From a virus, in IMG/VR virus record IMGVR_UViG_3300012147_000091, positions 1 through 22,583 of that record: DNA of 22,583 bases. One strand, 5' to 3'. Numbering within the stretch: the stretch's first letter is position 1; each line of letters begins with the position of its first letter. Below are positions 1 through 7,242 of this stretch, one piece after another. The translations under genes were made by a program, and so were the position numbers. The notes beneath the pieces are model-generated. The model worked only from the letters and a program-made list of their open reading frames with translations, was not told the origin of the DNA and searched no databases.

Positions 1-1180
1 TGTCCCTTATTTTTTGTTTTATAAAGGCAGTTTCTCCACCAAAAAATTCAATTGGTTCATAATGTTGTTTACCATTAAATTCTATAAAATATTCTTTGTT
101 ATCAAATAATATTCGAAAATCAATTTTAAAATATCTTTCATCTGATGTTACTTTATATTGTCTTTCTAATTTTATATTTTTACTATTTAAAAATAATTCA
201 ATATTATTTTCAGTCTGAGAAAATCTTAATGTCTTATTATAGTCAACTCCGTCCTTTAAATTATATTTAGTTAACACATTAGCCATAGTATCATTCCATC
301 TATTACCAAAGCTATCAGTAAACGAATATATATTATTCATACCAGTGTACTCTTCGTCAAATACAATACCAGATGATTTTATTTTATTTTTGATTCTTCT
401 ATAAATGGATTCTTTATTTGAATTATTTAAACAATTTGGACAAATATGTTTTTTGTTTTTTATTAACTTTTTGATTCTTTGAGTATACCTTTTAAATTCG
501 TTATCGCAATCCATACATCTAAGTAAAATATAAGTGTTATTGTCAAAATAGTCACTTACTCTTCTTACGTTAGTACCTTTTAAAATATCATCAATATCTG
601 TATTAGTTAAGAGTAAATTACTAGCACATTTAGGACATCCAGTAGGATTTGTCTTACTTAAAACATAATTAGGTAATTGAAACCATCTATGACCGTCCTT
701 TAAACATTCCCATTCAATTTTTTGTCTATATGTTTTATAAGCCCCAATACGTTTTATAAAGCGCCCTTCTAGTCTTTCATCAATATCTGTATTAGTTAAG
801 GGTAAATTACCAGCACATTTAGGACATCCTGTACCAGAACGAATGTCATTTGTAGTTGCTTCCCATTCGTGACCATCTTTAATGCATTTCCATTTGGTCT
901 TTATATTATTTTTACCTGGGTAATTGGATAATCTTAAAATATCTTTACCCTTTAAATCATTGTCAATTATTTCATTACTTAAAGGAATATTGCCAGCACA
1001 TTTAGGACATCCTTTGCCATTAATTATGTTCTGTGTACTCGCTTCCCAAACATAATCATCTTTTAAACATTTCCATTTTATTTTAATAGACTGTTTATTT
1101 GGATAGTCACTTATACGTTTGATATCCCTACCAATTAATCTTTTATCTATTTCATCATTAGTTAAAACAGGTCTACCCAT
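1..1180 (-). CDS. Standalone homing-endonuclease-like protein with four zinc-ribbon repeats (3' end outside window)
   Basis: The frame is open from ATG at 1180 to the window edge: 393 codons with no stop. Residues 1-253 form four repeats of about 63 residues. Each opens with a Thr/Ser-Asn-x-(Asp/Glu)-Ile-Asp-like stretch and has a WxC followed by a CPKC or CPNC pair (C38/C58/C61, C99/C119/C122, C159/C182/C185, C222/C225/C247/C250), as in treble-clef/zinc-ribbon DNA-binding repeats. The C-terminal part has a nuclease-like core: E339, D354 in KIDF, then IEFNGKQHYEP (366-376) and RD at 392-393. That pattern resembles Vsr-fold (EDxHD-type) phage homing endonucleases. The start is supported by AAGAGG about 11 nt upstream. 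A TATAAT-like box at 1205-1210 (minus) could promote it. By family, such enzymes cut phage DNA and spread their own gene. Fold assignment is inference; the zinc repeats are seen directly. Confidence 0.7.
   Translation of the reverse strand, partial: MGRPVLTNDEIDKRLIGRDIKRISDYPNKQSIKIKWKCLKDDYVWEASTQNIINGKGCPKCAGNIPLSNEIIDNDLKGKDILRLSNYPGKNNIKTKWKCIKDGHEWEATTNDIRSGTGCPKCAGNLPLTNTDIDERLEGRFIKRIGAYKTYRQKIEWECLKDGHRWFQLPNYVLSKTNPTGCPKCASNLLLTNTDIDDILKGTNVRRVSDYFDNNTYILLRCMDCDNEFKRYTQRIKKLIKNKKHICPNCLNNSNKESIYRRIKNKIKSSGIVFDEEYTGMNNIYSFTDSFGNRWNDTMANVLTKYNLKDGVDYNKTLRFSQTENNIELFLNSKNIKLERQYKVTSDERYFKIDFRILFDNKEYFIEFNGKQHYEPIEFFGGETAFIKQKIRD
589..829. repeat. Pair of 52-nt direct repeats inside the endonuclease-like gene
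   Basis: Positions 589-640 and 778-829 match at 50 of 52 bases. They encode the junction of adjacent zinc-ribbon repeats (the CPKC box and the start of the next repeat). An 18-base core (agcacatttaggacatcc) also recurs near 993-1010. The near-identity at DNA level points to recent duplication or gene conversion of the zinc module, since more distant parts of the repeats differ. Confidence 0.85.
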
Positions 1181-1230
1181 AATAATAATACCTCTTATAT
1201 AAGTATTATACCGCATCTTTTGTAGATATG

Positions 1231-1497
1231 TTAGTCTTTTTCCATCTTAATAAGCTTTGTATAATATTTAGGGTCTTCCCAAAGGTGATCAGACGCGATC
1301 TCTTTCGATTTGTCTTTATCACCAGTGTGTTCGTATTCAACCTCAATACCTTTTTTATGTTCTTTCTCTATATCTTTAACATCAACATCATGATGTTTAG
1401 CAATATCTTCAAGGGATTTACCATCAGCCAAACCACCTGGGATTTCATCCTTTTCAAGTAAAACTTTAGATTCTTTAAACATTTTTCTAATATCCAT
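1231..1497 (-). CDS. Small DUF5661-like protein of unknown function
   Basis: This 88-residue protein resembles DUF5661. It has an 'LADGKSLEDIAKHHDVD' helix-turn stretch and then a C-terminal EVEYEHTGDKDKSKEIASDH signature followed by LWEDPKYYTKL, which is typical of that family. A start 15 nt upstream (1512) is possible, but GGGGAG at about 1505-1510 is a good ribosome binding site for ATG at 1497 and would lie inside the longer version. The chosen ATG overlaps the stop of the upstream gp14 gene as TAATG, which implies translational coupling. It is the last gene of the head and neck block. No function is known to me. Confidence 0.75.
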   Translation of the reverse strand: MDIRKMFKESKVLLEKDEIPGGLADGKSLEDIAKHHDVDVKDIEKEHKKGIEVEYEHTGDKDKSKEIASDHLWEDPKYYTKLIKMEKD

Positions 1498-2276
1498 TAC
1501 CACTCTCCCCAATGAGTTCTATCTCTTTGAATAATAAAGCCGCCGTCTCGTTCACCAGAGACATCATCGACTTCTCCTTCTACTACGTCTCTTACAAAAT
1601 CATTATCACCATAAGCCTCAGCACCGCCAACAGGAAGCACAGGTTTTCTTACTTGATACTTATTACGTACTCTACCGCTACCATCATCAACAAATGAATC
1701 AGCGGGAGCATTAGCCATAAGATCGCCCTCACCATCAACAACCCCGAATTGCGAACCAACATTATTAAGAGCATCATGAGATACTTCACGATGTTTACAA
1801 GTGAGAAGATATACTGATTTATATCCAAATACGTTACCTTCAAGTCCAAGAGTCATCCAGTCTACATGAATAACTTCATACGCAATAGTAGAAGAATGCG
1901 GAAGATAGAATTGATCACTTGGTAGAGGATCACGATTTATCATTTTGCGAAATGTAGGAATATGAATATAAATTTGAAATTCAACTTGGTTAAGTTCACC
2001 AAACCCACCATATATAAGGTTTTCTTCAAACCCACCGTCTTTCACAAGAGCAGTTAATTCATGTTTGCGAAGATAACGCTTAGCTGCATCTTCTCCAAAT
2101 ATTCTATCTCTATTAGGATTAGCTTCTACTGGAAAATAATCAATAGGTAAACCGTAGATTGCCATGTACTCTGCAATAGCATTATCGTACATCTCAATCT
2201 CATTACGTTGTTCCCAAGGACCAGAATACTGACGGAACCATTGTTTCTTTTTACGTGGTTGGTTGATACCTGCCAT
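1497..2276 (-). CDS. 14: Neck protein gp14-like (head completion)
   Basis: The length, 259 residues, is close to T4 gp14 (256). The segment YFPVEANPNRDRIFGEDAAK (residues 47-66) matches the gp14 pattern Tyr-x-Pro-Arg/Val-Glu...Asp-x-IFGED. A region describing 'IHIPTFRKMINRDPLPSD' then 'YEVIHVDW' follows, also as in gp14, where the motif precedes an E-x-x-x-V step. By family knowledge gp13 and gp14 form the neck that seals the filled head and joins it to the tail. The gene starts in a TAATG overlap with the stop of the small upstream gene, with GAGGAA as ribosome binding site. gp13 lies one gene upstream, as expected apart from the inserted 121-residue gene. Confidence 0.85.
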   Translation of the reverse strand: MAGINQPRKKKQWFRQYSGPWEQRNEIEMYDNAIAEYMAIYGLPIDYFPVEANPNRDRIFGEDAAKRYLRKHELTALVKDGGFEENLIYGGFGELNQVEFQIYIHIPTFRKMINRDPLPSDQFYLPHSSTIAYEVIHVDWMTLGLEGNVFGYKSVYLLTCKHREVSHDALNNVGSQFGVVDGEGDLMANAPADSFVDDGSGRVRNKYQVRKPVLPVGGAEAYGDNDFVRDVVEGEVDDVSGERDGGFIIQRDRTHWGEW

Positions 2277-2641
2277 TATAGTTCCTCTACTTCCTTAATC
2301 TTGATCTGCTTAGGATCAACAACTCCTATTATTCCATATCTGTTATTGACATACGCATCAAACCCATGTTCAATTAAACTTTCTCTGGAATTATGATTTG
2401 ATGTTGGAGAACCACCAACCTCTTTAATCATTTTATATGTAAGTTCTACGACAATTAATTTACCTTTTTTATTTCTAGCTGCTTGCACGGCTTTCTCAGC
2501 ATTTAGAAAGAAACTTATATTCTGACTTTCATCTCTCAACTTGAAACCATTAAAATTAGAATGGGTGCCATAATAAGCAATTTGCTTATTAGTTACAAAC
2601 GCTTCTTCTAACTTTTTCCATGCTTCTGCTAATTTATCCAT
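2276..2641 (-). CDS. Small ADP-ribosyltransferase-like protein between neck genes
   Basis: This 121-residue protein is not a T4 core gene. The order of elements suggests a small ADP-ribosyltransferase (ART) fold: IAYYGTHSNFNGF near residue 21 (compare the 'HGT' strand), ISFFLNAEKAVQAA near 43 (compare the 'fFt...A..yA' strand-helix), and a C-terminal HGFDAYVNNRYGIIGVVDP followed by KQIKI. The last block strongly recalls the 'GYDai...yvvFdpsQIki' end of ART modules in phage polyvalent proteins. The usual catalytic His/Tyr/Glu set is not clear, so it may be inactive or misassigned. The N-terminus holds KLAE|A and KLEE|A, which fit the T4 gp21 protease consensus. It sits 2 nt after gp13 and overlaps gp14, so it is made with neck proteins. 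Fold call is inference. Confidence 0.5.
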   Translation of the reverse strand: MDKLAEAWKKLEEAFVTNKQIAYYGTHSNFNGFKLRDESQNISFFLNAEKAVQAARNKKGKLIVVELTYKMIKEVGGSPTSNHNSRESLIEHGFDAYVNNRYGIIGVVDPKQIKIKEVEEL

Positions 2642-2643
2642 AA

Positions 2644-3636
2644 TTATCCTACAAAAAAGTCTGGGGGGTAGTTATATTTATTGTCAGAAATTTCTTGTTC
2701 AAGTAATTCAATCATACGATTACCTTCTTGAAAATAGAAATCACCATCAATTTGAACACCGCCTGGGAATTGAGCGCCAGAATATTTTTTAGTATTATAA
2801 CCAATAGTTCTTTGTGCTAAAGCCATAGCATAACGACGAATCCATATGTTATCATAAAGATATTCATCTTCAACTCTAGCCCAAACAGGTAAAACAAATA
2901 CACCCGCACCACATGGTTTAGGAGAGAATCTAACTTTACGTTGTTGCTCAAGGAACTGAGCCATGACCTGAATACTATAACGCTGTTTAATCATTTCCAT
3001 ATACTGAAGACCTAATTCATATGTAATTAGATCAACACCACCACCTTGCGCACGGTGACCCCCACGAGTACCGTAAAGGCTATATCCAGAGAAGTACCCT
3101 GAGTGACCTACCCCTGGAAAGAAAAGACCGCCAGGACCAAATGTATTAGGAGTGCCACCAAATAACGGAGAACCAAATGTTTGAGCAACATTCATACCAG
3201 TTCTTAACCAATGCTGGTCTTGCTGGTTAGCTGCCCTAGCATCGCCGCAGTTATTAATAGAACCACCAGATGTCCAAGTAGTTGAACCGCCACCAATTCC
3301 AAAAGGCGAACTTTGAAGTGGTTGAGGACTAATTGCTAATACATTTCTAGGTAACTGGTACTCAGCCCTATAAATCAGATATTCAGCACCAGTATCACTA
3401 GCTGAAAGTGTAGCTGCCATTGTAGGAAGAGACTGTAACTCTTCAAATCTTTGTGCTTGAATAATTGCAATATATTGTTCTTCATGTCCAACACCACCAG
3501 CATGTTCTGTGAAGTACTCAATAGCTTCGTCGATACTGTCATCAAGTTGTGTAGCGTCTAAAATAACGTCAACAACAGGTTCACCTAGTTGTCTACGAAT
3601 CCAATTAGATAGTTCTCCTCTAGTACATGCTTTCAT
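2644..3636 (-). CDS. 13: Neck protein gp13-like (head completion)
   Basis: The length is 330 residues, against 309 for T4 gp13. The N-terminus ELSNWIRRQLGEPVVDVILD followed by T-x-x-Q-L-D-D-x-I-D-E-A-I-E-Y-F corresponds to the gp13 opening 'LKDVILRRLGAPIINVELT..QI.DCI..ALE'. The middle (about 100-200) is an unusually Gly/Ser/Phe-rich loop region, probably an insertion. The C-terminal half (206-310) is a regular helical region with IWIRRYAMALAQRTIG and QIDGDFYFQEG. By family it is the neck partner of gp14. GAGGAG lies 9 nt before the ATG. A late-promoter variant (AATAAATA, 3658-3665) lies just upstream. Confidence 0.85.
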   Translation of the reverse strand: MKACTRGELSNWIRRQLGEPVVDVILDATQLDDSIDEAIEYFTEHAGGVGHEEQYIAIIQAQRFEELQSLPTMAATLSASDTGAEYLIYRAEYQLPRNVLAISPQPLQSSPFGIGGGSTTWTSGGSINNCGDARAANQQDQHWLRTGMNVAQTFGSPLFGGTPNTFGPGGLFFPGVGHSGYFSGYSLYGTRGGHRAQGGGVDLITYELGLQYMEMIKQRYSIQVMAQFLEQQRKVRFSPKPCGAGVFVLPVWARVEDEYLYDNIWIRRYAMALAQRTIGYNTKKYSGAQFPGGVQIDGDFYFQEGNRMIELLEQEISDNKYNYPPDFFVG

Positions 3637-3649
3637 TTGCTAAAACTCC

Positions 3650-4162
3650 TCAGTCTATATTTATTAAACCTTTAAGAAATTTTAGTAACTCCCATTTTTC
3701 GTCTGGTACATGTGAACAATCAATATGAGCATCAGAAAGAATCTTTTTGATTTCATTCTTTTTCATAGTAAACCATTGACGATGATTATACGACTTTAAA
3801 TTATCAATAACATCTTGTTTAAAGCCAGTATCTTCTGGAGGTATTTCTTCCTTAGGTTTGGCGGGGGTGACTTCTTCTTCATTAATTATTACTTCTTCAA
3901 TATTTATTTCTTCAAACGCATTCATAGTTTCGACACTAACGGTTTGATCATCAAATGTATTTCCTCTCATTTGAGGAACTGGTTGCGATGTTAACGTTTC
4001 TGGTGTATCGTCTACAAACCTCACGAATGAAAATCCACGGCGACCCAACATGACTTGAGCTGGTGCGGCGATATGTTCACCACGACTAACTCTAACCATC
4101 TTACCACTAAGGTTCATAACCTCAGGTTCACCAAAGACCTTCTTATATACTGCGAGTCTCAT
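3650..4162 (-). CDS. Unknown virion-region protein with acidic linker
   Basis: I do not recognise this 170-residue protein. Residues 1-70 look like a compact beta-rich domain (VMLGRRGFSFVRFVDDTPE). Residues 75-112 are an acidic, Glu-rich, Pro-containing linker. Residues 113-170 form a small helical domain, with SYNHRQWFTMKKNEIKKIL followed by a second helix KWELLKFLKGL, reminiscent of a helix-loop-helix binding module. It has its own exact late promoter, a good ribosome binding site (AGGAG) and lies directly upstream of gp13, so a structural or assembly role is likely but unproven. Confidence 0.75.
   Translation of the reverse strand: MRLAVYKKVFGEPEVMNLSGKMVRVSRGEHIAAPAQVMLGRRGFSFVRFVDDTPETLTSQPVPQMRGNTFDDQTVSVETMNAFEEINIEEVIINEEEVTPAKPKEEIPPEDTGFKQDVIDNLKSYNHRQWFTMKKNEIKKILSDAHIDCSHVPDEKWELLKFLKGLINID
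3658..3665 (-). promoter_or_regulatory. Possible late promoter variant before gene 13
   Basis: The minus strand reads AATAAATA, one mismatch from the T4 late consensus TATAAATA. It overlaps the 3' end of the preceding gene and lies about 22 nt before the gp13 ATG. One mismatch in AT-rich DNA makes this tentative. Confidence 0.3.
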
Positions 4163-4177
4163 ATAGTCTCCTTTTAC

Positions 4178-4185
4178 TATTTATA
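4178..4185 (-). promoter_or_regulatory. T4-type late promoter
   Basis: Exact TATAAATA on the minus strand, 16 nt before the ATG at 4162, in the gap between two genes. The AGGAG ribosome binding site lies between it and the ATG. Confidence 0.75.
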
Positions 4186-4193
4186 AAATCCTT

Positions 4194-4544
4194 TTACTCA
4201 AGAGTTGACAAATGGGCACGAAGTTTCGTGATCTCTGCCTTAGCTCTCTCGTATTCTTTATCAATTTCAAGAATCATTTCATGCGTAGCTTCTAAAAGAT
4301 TATGATCTTCTTCGTTAGTTCCACTTTTCACAAAATATTCATGACGCTCAGACGCAAGTGCCATACTAAGTTCCATTTCATCAAGCTGAGTTTCCAAGTT
4401 TTGAATACGCATATTAACAAACTCTCTATTTTGGTAAAGAACACTCTCATCTTGAAGTTCATGTTCTCGAACACCCTTTGGGCTGATTCTACTAGGAAGG
4501 TGTACTTTTACCTTCTTTTCTTTAGTGAAATCTTCACTCATCAT
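4194..4544 (-). CDS. Unknown small coiled-coil protein
   Basis: This protein of 115-116 residues is mostly predicted coiled coil. From residue 38 to the end, heptad-like Leu/Met spacing runs through VNMRIQNLETQLDEMELSMA and then EMILEIDKEYERAKAEITKL. The N-terminal 35 residues are basic and polar. Two ATGs abut (4544 and 4541). AGGAG sits 3 nt before the first and 6 nt before the second, so the second (MSEDF) is the likelier start. It is the first full-size gene after the capsid terminator, so it is expressed separately from gp23. No family recognised. Confidence 0.7.
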   Translation of the reverse strand: MMSEDFTKEKKVKVHLPSRISPKGVREHELQDESVLYQNREFVNMRIQNLETQLDEMELSMALASERHEYFVKSGTNEEDHNLLEATHEMILEIDKEYERAKAEITKLRAHLSTLE

Positions 4545-4550
4545 TTTCTC

Positions 4551-4616
4551 CTAATTCTTTAATATTTTTTGATTTCTTCTGGAGTAAGTAAATTCATTTT
4601 CAATTCCATTAAACAT
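4551..4616 (-). CDS. Candidate 21-residue leader peptide
   Basis: ATG at 4616 is preceded by GGAG with a 6-nt gap and reads 21 codons to TAG at 4551-4553. That stop merges into the ribosome binding site of the next gene. A TATAAT box lies 17 nt upstream of the ATG. The spacing suits a translated leader, but the peptide is short and unrecognised, so chance is quite possible. Confidence 0.25.
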   Translation of the reverse strand: MFNGIENEFTYSRRNQKILKN

Positions 4617-4632
4617 AGCACACTCCAATTCT

Positions 4633-4638
4633 ATTATA
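4633..4638 (-). promoter_or_regulatory. Possible -10 box after the capsid terminator
   Basis: The minus strand has a perfect TATAAT immediately downstream of the gp23 terminator and before the small gene group 4551-4194. No convincing -35 or extended -10 is present at the right distance, so it is a weak call. TATAATAG is also two mismatches from the late octamer. Confidence 0.3.
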
Positions 4639-4640
4639 AC

Positions 4641-4678
4641 AAAAAAAGCCCCAGGTTTGACCTGAGGCTTTTTTTTGT
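4641..4678 (-). terminator. Intrinsic terminator after the major capsid gene
   Basis: On the minus strand, AGCCTCAGG-TCAAA-CCTGGGGCT forms a 9-bp stem (one G-U) with a 5-nt loop, followed by seven T's. An A-tract precedes it, so it may also work on the plus strand. It lies 18 nt past the gp23 stop and would cap the abundant capsid message. Confidence 0.9.
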
Positions 4679-4695
4679 TTATACCGTTAACTGGA

Positions 4696-6114
4696 TTAGA
4701 ATGGGCTAGTGCCACCAGTAATGTCACGGAAGCCAGTGGCGGCAGGAGTGCTAGGAGCAAGGCTGCTTTGACCAAGGTTCTGTACATAGATGTAACGATA
4801 GTAGTTTTCGGAACCGAACAAGTTGTTACAGATACCGTAACGAGTGATAACACCAATACGTGGATTGAAGCTATCCTGTCCAACTGCGTTTACGAACATA
4901 AGTGGTACGTATGGGCAGTAGATAACACCTGAGTCATTATCTCTTGGACCTTTGTAACCGACAACTGCGTAGTCAACACGAGCAAACATATCACGATAAA
5001 CAGTGAAACGTCCGATCTGACCAACTTTAGCAACACCTGAGACCTCAGTGGTCATATTAGTTGCAACGCTGGATGGAGCGAAGGACTCAAGAGCTTCAAG
5101 AGCAGCAACAATTGCTGGAGAAGCAATTACGAAGTTACCTGCACCACGACGAGTGGCAACAGCAATTTCGTTTGAAGCCTTAATAAGAACAGTGTACAAA
5201 GTACGGAACTTTTCTTGTTCCCAGCGACCGTCAGCAGTACCAGAAGCTGGTACGCCTGAAGTGCCGTAGTTCCAAGTAAGAACGCCACCAAGCTTAGAAA
5301 GCTCAATGATGTGGTTCTTGACTTCTGCGTCGATTTCAGCAGCTACTTCATAAGCAAGTAAGTCACTGAGTTCTTGTGCAATGTCAACTTGATGCATGTT
5401 TGCAAGGTCTTGCTGGGCTTCATGAGTCCAACGAGCTGCAAGCTTACGAGTCTTAGCAACAATTTCTTGACTTTCGACTGAAAGACCCATGTAACGGATT
5501 GCACCTGGATCATCATCTTGACAGATGTAGGATTCACCAAGTTTTTCACCAGTGTGAGTCTCGTAACCAGCGCGTGGATCAATAACTTGATCACCACCCT
5601 GAACGTTACCACTATCAACACGGGATGCCCACTCTGCTACTGATGCAATATCAGCAGAAGTTGGAAGGCTAGTTGCAGAAGTTGGGTTAGAACCACTGTA
5701 AAGTGAATTAACAGTGTTATAACCAGCTTCTTGACCAGCAGTTGCGCCACCCTGAGAAGTCTGGTAACGATAACGAAGTGCATAGGCAAGACCTACTGGG
5801 GTGAACATCGGCTGAACACCTACAAGATCGTTAACGACCAATTCTGGGAATACACGAGCCACAAGTGGCATTGCGATTGCCTTAAATCGTGCGATACCTG
5901 CGGTACCGTCACAGTTTGCTTCACCAGCGGTATTACCTGAAACGGTAGCACCACCAAAAGGTGAGCCAAGGTTCTCGTTTAGGGAACCCTTAAAATATCT
6001 GTCCTCTTGCTCAAGCATTGCAGCGGTATGAAAAGCCTTTCGGTCGCTGCGAATGTGGGAAACCATTGGTTTCCATTTCTTGAGGAGAGTTTCTACCATT
6101 GCTTGATTAGCCAT
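4696..6114 (-). CDS. 23: Major capsid protein gp23
   Basis: The 472-residue protein has the conserved T4-like major capsid opening: LLKKWKPMVSHIRSDRKAFH, then the AAMLEQED segment. Conserved core blocks follow, including ARFKAIAMPLVARVFPELVV (75-94) with NDLVGVQPMFTPVGLAYALR, and a C-terminal ITRYGICNN with YYRYIYVQNL. T4 gp23 is cleaved by gp21 after a hydrophobic-x-Glu site; here LNE47|N48, just before a Gly-rich stretch, is the best candidate. Codon choice is less AT-biased than in the accessory genes, as expected for the most abundant protein. A ribosome binding site (AAGGAG) precedes it. No late octamer lies in the 43-nt gap, so it is probably read from the promoter ahead of gp22. Confidence 0.97.
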   Translation of the reverse strand: MANQAMVETLLKKWKPMVSHIRSDRKAFHTAAMLEQEDRYFKGSLNENLGSPFGGATVSGNTAGEANCDGTAGIARFKAIAMPLVARVFPELVVNDLVGVQPMFTPVGLAYALRYRYQTSQGGATAGQEAGYNTVNSLYSGSNPTSATSLPTSADIASVAEWASRVDSGNVQGGDQVIDPRAGYETHTGEKLGESYICQDDDPGAIRYMGLSVESQEIVAKTRKLAARWTHEAQQDLANMHQVDIAQELSDLLAYEVAAEIDAEVKNHIIELSKLGGVLTWNYGTSGVPASGTADGRWEQEKFRTLYTVLIKASNEIAVATRRGAGNFVIASPAIVAALEALESFAPSSVATNMTTEVSGVAKVGQIGRFTVYRDMFARVDYAVVGYKGPRDNDSGVIYCPYVPLMFVNAVGQDSFNPRIGVITRYGICNNLFGSENYYRYIYVQNLGQSSLAPSTPAATGFRDITGGTSPF

Positions 6115-6156
6115 TTCTTTTCTCCTTGTTTGTAAATAATTGGCTCTAGGTTAGAG

Positions 6157-7203
6157 TTAACCTTGATTTAAATCTCTCTGAAGTGCTTTGGTCCATTGAC
6201 CCATTTCAGAGCGTGGATCGACACCGATAGAAGCATTCTCTTGAAGCTTCTCAACACGGCTACGCGCCTTGTTGGACATCTCATCCTTTTGCGGCTTGGA
6301 AATCTTAACGCTTTCCTCGATAACCATGTCCTTGTACTTATTGAAGCCTTCTTCAAGTGAGTCAAGATCATGTTTTTCAAGAAGAGCAGATACTTTTGCC
6401 TTCTGCTTACTAGTCATTCCCTCAGTGAGGGATGAGAGCTTAGCATTTCTCTCAAGTGCTCTAACCTTAACTGCCAACTTCACATTGTCCTTCACCTTCG
6501 CACTAAGCGATTCGGATAGGCGCACATTTTCTTCCTTAGCTTCTCTGATAACTGATTCACCAGTACCTTCGAAATTAAGATAACCCTTACCAAAGGTCTT
6601 AATCATACCTTCAACAAGTGGCTCATAGGCAGCAACTTTAACAGCGGATTCCATAATTTCAGATGGGATTGACTCCTTGAGTGATTTGTCCATAAATTCG
6701 GACATCTTCTCAACAAGTTCCATCTTGATCGCATCAACCTCTTTAGCAGTAACCGCTTCCTGCTGTGACTTGTATTCAGCAATTTGCTGAACTGCAACTT
6801 CTTGGAGTTGCTTTTGAATCTCAAGATTCTCTTCTTCCATTACTTGGAGAATAGTTTCTTTAAATTCTGAAACATCTTCGGCTAGAATAGACTCAGTGAG
6901 AGCATTGTACTCCGCAATTGCCTCTTCCATGATTTTCTCTTTCTCAGCCGTCTGAGCAGCGAGTTCCTTAGCGAATTCATCGCATACTTCATTCATAACA
7001 TTCTCTTTGGTGACTAACTCTTCTTTTAGTTTTAAAGCATACTCTTTGAGACGGTGTTCTTTTGCTTCAAGCTCCGTAGTTGCTACGGAAACTTTTTCAG
7101 CAACAAGTTCGTCAATCATAGACTTAACTTGTTCTTTAAGATCGTCGTTCAAGAGGGAAGCGTCAAACCCCTCAAAAAGCTTAGCTAGAATTTTATCCTT
7201 CAT
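6157..7203 (-). CDS. 22: Prohead scaffolding (core) protein gp22
   Basis: The 348-residue, highly charged, almost entirely helical protein is Glu/Lys-rich with long coiled coils. It lies between the protease and the capsid genes, exactly where T4 gp22 is. The C-terminal block (VRALERNAKLSSLTEGMTSK then QKAKVSALLE) is the conserved end of the T4-like scaffold. Several hydrophobic-x-Glu|Gly/Ala sites (KLFE|G near 10-11, LTE|G, LEE|G, LVE|G) fit digestion by gp21 during maturation, after which peptides leave the head. An exact late promoter and AGGAG precede the start. Confidence 0.92.
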   Translation of the reverse strand: MKDKILAKLFEGFDASLLNDDLKEQVKSMIDELVAEKVSVATTELEAKEHRLKEYALKLKEELVTKENVMNEVCDEFAKELAAQTAEKEKIMEEAIAEYNALTESILAEDVSEFKETILQVMEEENLEIQKQLQEVAVQQIAEYKSQQEAVTAKEVDAIKMELVEKMSEFMDKSLKESIPSEIMESAVKVAAYEPLVEGMIKTFGKGYLNFEGTGESVIREAKEENVRLSESLSAKVKDNVKLAVKVRALERNAKLSSLTEGMTSKQKAKVSALLEKHDLDSLEEGFNKYKDMVIEESVKISKPQKDEMSNKARSRVEKLQENASIGVDPRSEMGQWTKALQRDLNQG

Positions 7204-7227
7204 AGGAATTCTCCTGCATTCTTTTAA

Positions 7228-7235
7228 TATTTATA
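7228..7235 (-). promoter_or_regulatory. T4-type late promoter for scaffold and capsid genes
   Basis: Exact TATAAATA on the minus strand in the 39-nt gap upstream of gp22, 25 nt before its ATG. It probably drives the gp22-gp23 message that ends at the terminator at 4641-4678. Confidence 0.8.
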
Positions 7236-7242
7236 TCATTAA

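Noticed and set aside
589-1010. CRISPR-like array
   Set aside because: The repeats are coding zinc modules about 190 nt apart and degenerate; spacing and length do not fit a CRISPR.
4657-4685. Plus-strand promoter-like pair TTGACC-17-TATACC
   Set aside because: It lies within the capsid terminator and would only make antisense RNA to gp23. The match arises from the hairpin and T-tract.
4675-4932. Open frames antisense to gp23, gp22 and the portal gene
   Set aside because: They mirror strongly supported coding sequence and lack ribosome binding sites and family motifs.
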